Shown here: positions 1 to 12,200 of the stretch, one piece after another
How the letters are laid out: the number at the start of each line of letters is the position of its first letter
Numbering within the stretch: the stretch's first letter is position 1
Assembly (NCBI GenBank): GCA_029204225.1
Contig: CM055099.1
Location: forward strand, 59,541,010-59,605,009
Direction of reading: 5' to 3'
Source of the DNA: Diphasiastrum complanatum
Taxonomy: Eukaryota; Streptophyta; Lycopodiopsida; Lycopodiales; Lycopodiaceae
DNA: 64,000 nt
Position numbers and translations under genes: made by a program
The notes under the pieces: model-generated
Databases searched by the model: none
Told to the model about the DNA's origin: nothing
The model's input: the letters and a program-made list of their open reading frames with translations, nothing else

Positions 1-2100
1 TGTTAAATTGGGATTCTCTCAAATTGGGTTGTGTAGCAATCAGTAAAAGTGCCAATTGAAGGCCACTCGCAATTTTTGTCCTAGCACGAGGGTGAGGGTT
101 ATCCCTGCTGATGCCAACGCTATGCTTACCATTTGGTCCTCGGCATCAGCGCTATGTTGTTGGGACCATTTGGTCCAAACTTGGTTGAGAATATATTTGT
201 TGTGGCTTGTGGCTCTAAGTGTAACTTGCGTGAATGATGTCGAGCTCTAGTATTCTAACCTTTTGGTTGGTTGGATGGCATGCTTGAATGGAATTACTTG
301 CTGCATAGTATGGCATGGTGCAAGGTTTGCTCCCAACACTCTTTGAGTAATTAAGTCTCCCAAGATGGCCATCCCATGGGTTCCGATCTATATCGACATG
401 TTGGTTGCTTGTATTATGTGTTGGTTGGAAGGGCAAGTTGACGAACCCGAGAATCATGAGCTTTATCCTTAGCTCCTTTTAAGGTGCTTTGCTACATGTG
501 ATATTAGAGCTGACTAGCTGGTTAATAGCCTAGCATTCATGTGATGACTGCCAAATAAGAGTGCATTAGAAAGGGATACTGGTTGCACACGGTGCTCTTG
601 AGAAAATTCAAGCACAAGTAGACTCACGATTAGGGTCTTTGGAAGGCAATTCAGGCGACAATGTGCTGCCCATTGGGTGCAATCAAGCTTAGGCCGCGAT
701 GATTTGGGTTTGCTGTCTGTATGGAGGTAAAGTGCTGCGAAGTAAGTGAAATTACGGTCCACGCCTTGGTGGGATGCGAGGTTACACATTCGAACTGTAT
801 TGGCTAACTATTGATACAAAGTTGCTACTTGAGTATGAGTGTAAAGCACGGGTAGTTAGTTGTTGATGCAAAATGGTTGCTGAATTGTTCGATCATTTGT
901 ACGGAGGCTTATGAGTCAGTGTGTTGTCAAGTCAATATCAGGGCGGTCATGCCAACGAGTTGTATGGGACATTCTAGTGTCATGGGACATAGGTATTGAC
1001 ACTGAAGGCAAGTGAGGGTTATGTGGTTAGCCCTTGGCAATGTAGGTTGTCAACTGAGAGGGTTGGAGTGCTACTAGTAAGGGTGAAAGCACGACCTTGT
1101 TGTTCCTAGTATATGCTCTAGGGTTGGTCTCATGGGTTCTATTGGTGTGCAACTAGGTAAAGTTTTTGACTAAGGCTCCAAACGGGGGGCTTTGTGATTG
1201 TGAACCTGTTAGTGGAGTTGCCTTAAATGACTTCTTGAACATGCTAGTGGCAAGTCTTAGTATGTTTGCTTGGCTTGGTTTGCATGATTGCTTGAGATGC
1301 AAGGGGTTGTAAAGCTTGAGAAGGAATTATTGGGGGCTAATGCCACAATCAGAGAAGAGGATCAAGATCCATGGGGCAAATTTTGTAATTCGGCACTTTG
1401 CATGGATAAGTTGCAACTGAAAGACTTGATGTTGGCAAAAGATTGGATGGTTGGCCAATAACTTGATTCGATTTCATTTGCGACAATGCTTATCACAGGT
1501 TGGAAAAGCACTCTAAAGGCAAATCTTATTTGGAGTAGTCAGTCTTATGGGGATGTTTTATGAGCTCAGGGAGCTTCAACATATGTTTAGAAAAGGTCAA
1601 TCTGGAGCTCAAGGTGTCCCAGTGAGGTGTCACAATTCACTCCTCGTTGGGGTGGAGCCTTGGAGGGTATAAGTATACCCATAGACCTCTCCTGAAGGAG
1701 AGCTTGATTTGGTGTATTGTAGCTACATGCTGCTGGTGTGACATCTCTCCTATTGAGTCCTTGCTTTGGTCCATAGCTTGGGGACTAGATCTGATTGATC
1801 TAGGTTGGCTGTAGAGGTTGTTTGTTCCGCCATTCGTTCCCGTTGTTTCTCTTGATTAGACATCCTAGTCTTTGATCCTTGGAGGTCTTGAAAGCAGCAA
1901 TGGTTGATGCTAGCGCTATGTTGTCGCCCTTGGTTGAAACTTTATTGTCAGTATATTTGTTGTGCCTTGTGGCTTTGGGTGTTGTGGCTTGTTTGATTCT
2001 TGAACTGAAAAATGCGCATTGGGATTTGGAAATTAACCTATAGTCAATAGGGCCTCATGATGGAGGAATGTGTACACATTGTGATCAATGGTACCCTTTC
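1..2100 (+). mobile_element. Old LTR-element remains (two LTR-like ends)
   Basis: Two stretches of about 100 bases, near 95-230 and 1890-1990, resemble each other: both carry a 'GCGCTATGTTGT' core and then 'TATATTTGTTGTG'. A copia-like primer binding site, TGATATTAGAGCTGAC, begins near 500. A TATA-like 'GGGTATAAGTATACCC' lies near 1666, upstream of the second copy. This pattern fits a decayed LTR element with a partial left LTR, an internal part and a right LTR. No pol domain is readable. The family is inferred only from the binding-site-like motif. It is broken many times over and old. Confidence 0.27.
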
Positions 2101-5100
2101 GACGTCCATATCACCAGGATTGACCTGTAGAATTTTAAGACTCAATTCAGTCAAAACTTAAAATTGGACTTATGTAATTTCCAAATTCAAAGTTAAATGT
2201 TCAAACTTCATAGGACATACTTCACACTCAAACATGTTACAAATTACCTCTGTGGTCGCACACAACTATTGTACAGTCTTGAGAGAGGATCCGTTTGGCA
2301 AGCCTTAGTGGGATGGCTGATGCCTCATCCCAAAAGGAAGTTGATAGCATGATCGTCTCAAATCTCTTTGACCTGGGGTCTTGTGATAGCGCCCATTACT
2401 TCCAATGGTCTGAAATGACTATCTGCCTTAGGTTTCTATGCACTTTCATCGGGCACTCCTAAAGAATGAACATTTAGCTGAACCTGGACAATAATTTCAT
2501 TTTAGTAACTTTTACTTAGTAAGTACTAAGTAGTAAGCTGTACCAGTTTGTAAAGAATTTAAAATAAGTCTAGTACTCCACGAAATTGTCAATATCGTTA
2601 CAATAATGCCTAGCAAAAGTCTATTATCTAGAATGAATTGATGCAAAATTGCAAACATAGTGGAGGAAGTTCTCAAAATCTCCAGGCTAGAGTGGGCCTT
2701 GAACATACCCCTTGGTCTCTTGGTGAAAAACCTCACCAAGAACCATATTCCATTGCGTTTTAGCAGCGTCCTCAAAAGGAGGTCCACGTCGTGTAGTACA
2801 TGGCCTCCAAAATATGTGGGGGTAGGACTCATTAGTGAGCCTCCCCATGGCAATAGAATTTGTAGCACTGTTGGTGACGACCTATACAATGCACAACATT
2901 GGACAAGCAATTTGTGATTCATTGAAGTTTGATTCATATTTTCAACTATGAAATTTGATGATCGATCGATTATGAACATGCACATTGGGGACTCTCCAAT
3001 GGCTATCCGCTAGCATCTATTGCAGCAAAATCTAGATTATGGAATAAACAAGTAGTTGATCAATGCTAACTTATAGGTATTCGAATTTCAACATTGAGTA
3101 TGAAGCAGCGAGCACTACGCACTAAGTTCTCAGGAGTCGAGAGTTGGGACTTGACTAATACTTGAACAACATTTGTCGGTCCCACCTCCTCAATGGCATC
3201 CCTAATATGGCAAAACATATGCTCACCAATCATTGATGTGCCTGTGTGCAAGGGTCGTAGCTAGGTGAAATGTGAGGTTGCACATGTAAAAGCATTTCCT
3301 AACCGCAAGCTTAGCTTCCTCTTTGTTCGTTTGTTTGTTCAAAGGAGGTCACATAGTGATCCTTGTCCCTGACTTGTCCACGGCCTTGACTTGTCCCCTT
3401 GATGGTGTAGAGCCTACCATGGACGACGAAAACCAATCCCACCATTGCCACTTGTTTGCATCTCACCCTAAGCTACAGCCTCTTCTTGAAAAGAGATGCT
3501 ACAGGCAGTTGTGAGGTATTTAGCTATTAGCTACTCAGAAGTTAGTTATTACTTACTACTAACATAATGCATTTGGCATGGATATTCGAAATTGAAAATC
3601 AAAATCAAAACTTGAGACTTGAATGCTCACCCGTAGCAGTCAAATTACTAGCCTCCTCTGCACGTGCAAGCAGTAATTTTGGTGGAAGCCGTGCAAATGT
3701 AGAGGGTGCCCCTTTATACACGCAGTGTTCCTATGTAATGGAGGCCGTAGTACTTGACAGTATACCTCTTCGTGCTTGAGGTGCCATAATTAGAAGCAAT
3801 GGTCACATAATCTCATAAGGGATTCTTAGACCTTAGCATGGGAAGTTGTATTCCTAATCTTCACGCTAAACCATAAATCATAAAAGGCTATAAGTAATCT
3901 CAGTTCTCCTGAATCGTAAACCCTCCTACCTCTACTCTAGTCTCTCACCTCTCTTGTCTCTCTCGTATCTCCCCCTTGCCCTATTTCTCTCCTATGTATG
4001 TTCCAGAATTTAAATCCTACTATTCTATAATCTAGCTAAATTCTACAAACCTACTCAATGCTCAAAATTTCTCTCCTGATTTAACCCTCTCCTATCTTTC
4101 CTCTCTCACACTCATTCCCTCTCTAAACTCTCACATGACACACACCCCCTTTCTCTCTCAAAATCCCCTTGTTAAAGCCTTCTCTCAAGCCTCACTCTCT
4201 AAACCTTAAAACTTTGGACGACTGTCCCGTGAGATCCAATATATGACTGCTTGTATGTTGGGTCGGCTGGGAGTCAAGTTGACAAACTTGGGAAGCTATG
4301 TCATTGTCCCCACTATCCTATGAGGTGCTTACCCTACAGACTTACCAAGAGAATCCAAGTTCTCTCAATAGCAATTTATGCTTGGATATTGATGAGAGCA
4401 TAAGAAGTTGCTGTTATATTTTTTTGACGTTGTTTTTCTTTTCTTGGTTGCATGTATAGCTAGTTCTAACTTCTAAACTTCACATAATGAGTCGTGAAAT
4501 TAACGTCCTCTAAATTGAGTTTTTGGGTTTGGATGTATTTGAATCCCATTAAAAAGGTAATTTTTTAGCAATTTAATGGACTTGCAGATTCTTCACAAGT
4601 TGTTGTCTAGACTCTAGACATCGGCCAGATTTATGTTCTTATTGGCAAAAGTTTTGCAGTGCGCATGCTTTTTTAGCTAATCTAGCTTTGTACTAATCAA
4701 AGCAAGCTTTTACTACACACTAATATAGTGGTAAGAGTTTGGTATTTTTCATAGTTAACATTTTCAGCAGTTTTTTACCTGCAATTTTGTAATTATCCTT
4801 TTCTCCATAGCTTGAATCAATGTAGCTGTTTGAGCTCATTGTTCATGTGTAGTTCTGGCGCCTCAAAGGGAGCTAGGACTAGAGCGGTTTCCCCAAGACT
4901 TGCGAAAGTCTAACATTCATTCAACTCGAGTTTGCTTAATAAGCCAACTTAGTTTGGATGATAAATCTAAGATTTTTTTTCAAGATTAAGGACTTAATAA
5001 CTTGGATGGTAGTCAGTGCATAAAAATTTCCCAAGAAACACCTAGATTGTGAGAGCACATTCCAATCCCGAAATATTCCCTTTATGTTTGGACATATATA

Positions 5101-6588
5101 TCAGATTATATTTCTCCTCCAAGTCATTGTCATCCACAAGTTACTTTTTTCCTTATCATTCTCCTAACATTTGTTGATGTATTGATGTTTCCAGAACATT
5201 TACTAGTAGCTATAATGTGAAAACGTTGTAATATTTGTTTCGAGTCACGTCTTTGGGTAAGTTTGCTCTTGAGACTTTCAACAAATAGAATTCTAAAACC
5301 TTTTGAGGCTACTTCATTTTTTGGAAACTTAGTCACTTAGGATCACCCGTTCTCACTATTAGCAAGTTAATTTTTCTTGGGCCACAAAGCTAATCTTGAA
5401 ATGAATCTCTTTACCTCTAGGCAAGGTCTTCTTAGCACAATTTGGCTTGATCTTGTAAAATCATTTTGAGCTTTATTTTGTAAATGCTTTTCCCCCTTTT
5501 GTGAGGAAAGTTTTGGAACCCTCATGGGTTTGTTTGGAAATATTTCAAGGTTTATGAAAATATGTATCAATGTCTACATAGGTCATAATTTGTCCAAGGA
5601 AGAAAAGTACGTCTCTCCTCCATAGATCTTTTAGTGACTCCATTCGTTCTAAGGTTTGTGATCATTCTTTGGGCCATGTTACTACTCTAGATACTTCTTT
5701 TTTGATGGATGCATTTTCCAAAGCCATTAGATTTTGTCCTCCTCCAACTAAGGTATAATTGTTGCGTGCAATAACAAAGAGTGTTACAACATCCATTTAT
5801 CATATGCAATTATCTCTTGGATTTTGTAGTTTGTTATTGGAGTGGAAAGTTAAAATTCTAAATTATATGATTTTGAGTTTGAAGAAATTCTAATACATCA
5901 TATTGCGCTAATAAGGAAGCTCTTCCACATATGCTATAGAAGTTATTCTATTTAAGTGGATAAGTGGCTAATGCTTTAGTGGAATACGATTTTGCTGTAG
6001 ATCTTGAAAGTTTTATTTTGAGTTTCAAAGTAATCTGCAAGTGCTTTTTGAAACTAATTACTTGTGTAACATATTACAAGTATTGTATTGACGGAATTTA
6101 TAGAAATCAAATGTTGTAGTTCGACAAACTTTAATTTGCAAATGTTCTATCATAATAATATAGATAAAATTTGGAAATGTGAACACTATGATGATGTGGT
6201 GTTTTGTTTTTCGAGGTCTACATTTCCCAGGTTGGAAACATGTCCCTAAACCTATGGGTTTTTTATGGCTAGATGGTTTCTATCCTTTCCAAGTATATTT
6301 ACCCCAATCAATATGAGTGCTGTTTGTTTCATTTCACGTTATTTTTTTTACATCATTTCATACTCATTTAGGGCTCTGACCTTATTCTTTTGACATCATT
6401 TAGGATTGTCAGCTAGAGTCAATTGCAAAGTTTTGATGTAGTGTGAGAGGTTTCTTCTAGTGGCACTTATGAGATAGTTGCCAAATGCATGTCTCCCATC
6501 ATAAAGTGGTGTAGTAAGGTAATTGTCCTTTGTGCACTCGGTTAGCAAGACTTTGATTGGATTACCTAATTTATGGGCTTGTCATCAG
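2100..6588. other. Unassigned AT-rich DNA, perhaps intron of the pinin-like gene
   Basis: No exon or element could be assigned with confidence. A minus-strand open frame of 157 codons at 2512-2985 has no motif I recognise. About 3905-4215 is a pyrimidine-rich tract with many TCTCTC and CTCTCC runs. The rest is AT-rich with short open frames only. The upstream exons of the pinin-like gene should lie in or before this stretch. I looked for its conserved block before the first visible exon and did not find it. Confidence 0.4.
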
Positions 6589-6671
6589 GCAGAACAAAAG
6601 GCTCAGGAGGAAAGTGAAAGACTACGCCAGCAAGAGCGTGAGGAACTTGCCGAAAAACGAAAACGAGATTT

Positions 6672-6702
<31 letters not shown>

Positions 6703-9201
6703 GTGGCTTGCAATATTGAAGTATTTATTCACAAAGCCTTTTCTATTCAACATGAATGAAGTTTTGATATAATTTGTTGTATGTGTCTCTGCAAAGCATT
6801 CCTTGCAATGAGCTTTACATTAACTGTTATGATCATATGAGTAGCAATAGTACTCCTATACTAAAATGAGCTATTTTATTCACATGCTTTATTGGTGGTA
6901 ACAAGTATATTGTAAGTCACTGAGCTTGCATCATGGGTAAGTTCGGACTCCGCCCCACATGTATGCATGTTACTGCTGTTACTCTTGGTTGTCAAAGACT
7001 GGCGATATTTCACTGTATACAATTCAAAGATTAGACACTCTTGCTTTTATACATCGTCTACAAATCTTGTCATTTGTAACAATAGATGAAACCTAAAATT
7101 AGGTAAGGATCTTCTAGAACGCAAGTTTTTTTTGTGATTGAAATTTTAGTTAAGAATTTCGAATAATATAGGAACTAGTGCAATATGTAGATCACATCAC
7201 ATCCACCATAGCTACAAGCACCTTAAGCCCTCGAAGTGGCACAACGAAAGTTATGATTAACAAACAGGAAAAGGTAGATATGGGAGAAGTTCTAACTGCA
7301 TGTTTGTGACAAGTGTCATCTAACTAGCTAATCACTTGTCAATCTAGAGATAGGCCCAGTATTGGCCGAATTCAACTGACAAACCAGAGACATGCCCTCG
7401 AGTATAGTAAATGCAATAAAACTACAATACATTTACTTTTCCTACGAGTGTTACCTAGCTAGTCCAAGTAGCCAACTACACGACACGTGTTTGATGAATG
7501 TGTCAATAGCAAGTCGAGTCCCGATCATCACAAAATATAGTAAATTAGATATACAGTAAACTAGATTAACTTTACAAAGTGAGGCTTACATAGATCATAT
7601 CTAATTTCTAACTTTCTCCTTTAAGCTCAAATTTGGTAAGAGGTAAAACAAAAGATCTGTAGCAATATTTTGGAGTGTCCATAAAAATGTCATGCATGAT
7701 CTGCTACCATGTATTTGACTCGCACTCAAGTACACCTTCAAATCATTTGACATCACACAATATCAAACAAACACAATTCTCTCACAAAGAGTTTGCAACA
7801 ATCTTTACCAACTGACTTGTCTCTCATCCGACTTGCACACAAGTGGACCATAGGAGCAACATGGCTCAACCTGAGGAAACCCACTGCCACCATGGGACTA
7901 TCATCCTCCCATTTAAACTAGGCTGACATCGTATCAGGCACATTATAAGCACAAACTTGTAAAGCTGAAAACATGAGCAAGAGTTGCTCAACTAGAGGAA
8001 ATCTTACTACCACTATAAGACTAAGCCCTCATCAAAAAATCAGCTAGTAGACATAATCAACAAGTCATTGAGCATTTCAAAGGTCACTTTGCTTTCAATA
8101 GATCATTGTAGTCTGTAGATGTCACTAGATGAGCATTGACTCTTGAGCTGTTTACACATCATGATTTATCATCAGACATGTCGCATGTGGCATTACATTG
8201 GTGACCGGACTCATGAGGCACCTGGCATATGTATTTACTATTATGTCACGAATCATGATATATTATGGATTCTAGTTTGAAGTTTCTGATTCCTGAAGTT
8301 AATTGTAGTCTGTTAGTCGATTATCTAAATTCTAATTAGTAATATCAGGATTCAATAATTACTAATGGTTTAAACTTTAAAGTTTTACAATTTTGAGTTT
8401 GGTATTTAATGTATAATATTAGTAGTTACTAGTTAGTAGCTACGTATAGAATGTTCAATGTTGAATGATGAATGATGATGACAAATGTCAGATGAATCTA
8501 AGTTTCTAACCTAATTTTCTTTGGCTTTCCCAAACATTGTCATAACCTTCTTGTTTCTCCGATCTCAACATGTCACATTGCAATTTGGCATTTGCAAATA
8601 AGTTTGAACTTCAACTTTCAACTTTGAAACAAAATTACAATCTACGGTCCTAGTACCTACGTAGTACGGTCTAGACTCTACCTAGCTAGTAGCTACCATT
8701 ATCCATATCAGACTAGTCAGTGGTCAGTGGTCACTAATAACTATTATCAGGATTAAGCTCTGAGCTCAAATTTCAGTTATACTCCTAATTTTTAAACCCT
8801 AAGTTTCAACTGCCAAGTTCCAACTCCACAGTCTCCTTAGCAAGCACTTAGCAGATCCTTGTACCCAGGATATGATCATTGGTTACAACATACTGCAGTT
8901 CTCTTAAACTTGGGTCATTCTGTTTTGATACTACAGGTCACAAGAGATCTGATTATCTTGATATCTATAAATTTAGAAGAAATTTTTTAGCTATTAAGTA
9001 TCTGTAGTATGTACAGTGAAGATATGACTTTTACATCAGAGAAAATTATTGTTTTTGAAGAATGAAGAAAACAGGTTCGAACCGTTTTCCGATTCGAACC
9101 TGGCCTAGCGGTTCGAACCTCAAACGGTTCAAATCGACCTGTTCGAATCGGGGTGGGGTGGCTTATAGTAAGAAGGGGTGATACTAGATTAGATACTACC
9201 C

Positions 9202-9293
<92 letters not shown>

Positions 9294-12200
9294 TGAATTA
9301 TTTGTAAAAACGTATTGGTAGTGTACTTTTTGTCTACATCATCTATCCAAGGTAGCCAATCTAAATTGTTGAAATTGGATATCTTCATTTCATTTGTGCT
9401 TTCAGACTCTAAGAGCAAGGTTAGCTGCAAAAGCAGAGGAAAAGCAATTGGAGCTGTTATTTATTCAGTGGACAGAGCATCACAGTAAACTCAGCTCATT
9501 TTTAAAGTAAGACTGTACATTATGATGCCCCAGTGATCATATTTATGTAGCGTTTGGAAAACTTTTTCCTGAACCAGTCTTTGCTGTTAGGGTAATTGTT
9601 AGGGCTTGTGAGGTACTTTGAGGTGGTGTTCTACAATCCTGTATCTCGTCTCAGGCTTTTAGTTGAACATCCTAATAAAACGGCAGATCATACTTTTTTT
9701 CATGGTCATTACTAAATCATTTTATGTAATTTGGTTTCTGCATTTACCTTTCTATATCAATTGATCGAGGATGGATATGTAGTTGGAAACCAAACATTCG
9801 AAATATTGGAGGAGTGTTGGAATTGTTTGGGAAAATGCTATAAAGCTCTGTACGAAATTCTGAAGTCTCCAAGTATTGAATTTCATGTCACAAATTGCCA
9901 ACCAGAAGCAAATATACAATAATAAGACCTTCGTCTAGAAACTATATCACTTGCATAGCTAGAATAACATAACAAATGTGTGCAGGTCTCAAGACTTCAT
10001 AACATGGACTTGTTAATCATGGTGATAAAACTTATGCAGAATGTTTTAATTACATTAAAATAAGATATAATTCTCTTCTGCTTTAGGGTGAACCAAAAGT
10101 AGTTGGATCAGTTGTAAAACTCATGTATTAGTTGGACCAAGTGTAAAGTGCACAAACTCATGAATACTCTTTAAGAATTTGTATTATCAAAATCTATTTC
10201 CAATAGTCTCTTAATAAGCCTATGATTTCACAACAAGAGTTCTGGGCCATCAAGCTGTAACCAGCAACTTTCACTAATGTTTGAAACGTCTGTGGTTTCA
10301 AGAAGAGAATCTTTACTCTCTAAAGTGCCATGGGCAACGGCCTTTCCCTTGATATTTGTAATGTCTAATGCTTCGCCAAGTGGAATGATGTGCACATTTC
10401 ATTGACATGGATAAATAAGCATTTTTAAGCAAAAAGTTTTTGTCACAACATAAGTAAGACACAATTGTGAAGTAATAGTACCTAAGAAACAACTTGCAGC
10501 TTTATGCTAACTAAGCAAATTGATAATTTGATAAGAAAGTAGATGTTATAAACGAACAATTGAAAAATATTCAACTCGCTTCTATTTTCATCATGCTCTT
10601 TATAAAGCAAAATTCTTTCATTTTCCTTTTTGGAAAATCTCTCTTCATCCTAATTGCGTGGAATCTTCCATCAGTACAATTGTATTGAGTATTGGATGAA
10701 GGCCTCTTGAAGATTGTTAGAAAGAGCCTTGAAAATCTGAAAATTGGTCAAATTTTGGTGCTTATCTCTAGCTATCACTAGTTGGTAGTGATTCCGTGGA
10801 ATTTAAATTGCTTATCTTCTACTGTGTGCGCAGGACATCTTAGCAACCTTGTGAATCATAAAGAGAGTGGTAACTAATAACACCATACTAGTTGAAATTG
10901 GTCATGTTTTGGGCAATTGCACATATTGTGCAAATCAGTGAAACCTGTTCTGACCAACATGGGTTGGAATGCTGGTCAAAACCTTTTGAGTGCAAAAAGT
11001 CCTTAGTTAGAAAAGACATTTCTGGTTTTTGAGGATCGAGGCTAGTGTTAGAAATTAGTGTTTATTTGCACCCCTAATTTTAGTTTGGCAATGCCTGCGA
11101 GCTATTATAGGGGCCATTTCTATTTTAGTAAATCCTAAGGTCAAGTTAAATAATCATGCATGTAGGTGGACGCACTAGTTCTAGTCTAGAACATATTTTT
11201 ACACTTAGCAATTCAATAAGGCCTTTATCCAAAATATGATGCATCTATAGTAATCGGCTTTTTGCCTTTAGCTTTTGCATTATGCTTTTGGCTTTTCACA
11301 AGGGCTAGAGAGATTATATAAGGAGGTTGGCACCCCACCTCATATTCATTCCATTGTAGAGAGCTATGCTCATTCTCCCTTTAGACTCTTATGTTGATCT
11401 TAATTTGTGTGTTTGAGTGCTAATATGCTCCTATCTAGAATTTGAGCATCAAATTCTGACATGGTATTAGAGCCAAGTTAGACCTAACAGCCATGGTTAG
11501 GTGGCCCAAGTTGTGGGGCAGGTGACAGCTAGGACCCCAACCGAGTGTGGCTTGAGGGGGGGTGTTGGAATATGAATCCACACTCTATAGAGAACTATCA
11601 AACATGGCGGATAACTCAATGGTAGAGCATTCCATCCAATATGAGGGAGGTCTTGGGTTTGAATCCTAGTCTGTGCATCCATATTATGATTTATGGATTT
11701 CTAACAGCTAGTTCCTCAAACGGCTAAAAGCATGGTTTGGTGGTACAACATGGACTTTCAAGGACACTACCTTTTTTGGGTAGAAATGCACTTTTGTATT
11801 ATTATACACTATGTTCACCTAATACTTGCAATAACTTTTTAACCGTACCTCAGAAGTATGTCATGTAACATATCATTGGAAAGCACTCGTCAAGCGCTTT
11901 CTAATGCACCAAACCCCGCTGAAATTGGATTTACCACTAAAAAGTTGTCATTTTTAATGTGGACTCAAAAAATTATGATTAATAAAATCCCCATACTTTT
12001 GACTTGCCATAACTTTTTAACCGTAGCCCGAAAGTATGTCATGTAACATATCATCGGAAAGCGCTCGTCAAGCGCTTTCTAACGCACCAAACTCCGTTGA
12101 AATTGGACTTACCATTAAAAAGTTATGTCATTTTTAATGTGGACTCAAAAAAATTATGAGTAATAAAATCCCCAAAAAGTGAAATGTACTACCAAAAGGT

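Noticed and set aside
2512-2985. A 157-codon minus-strand open frame
   Set aside because: No recognised domain. The opposite strand is also open over much of it, which points to low stop density and not to coding.
8987-9430. A 147-codon minus-strand open frame
   Set aside because: Most of it is Ser-Leu read from the GA microsatellite, and it overlaps a pinin exon on the other strand.
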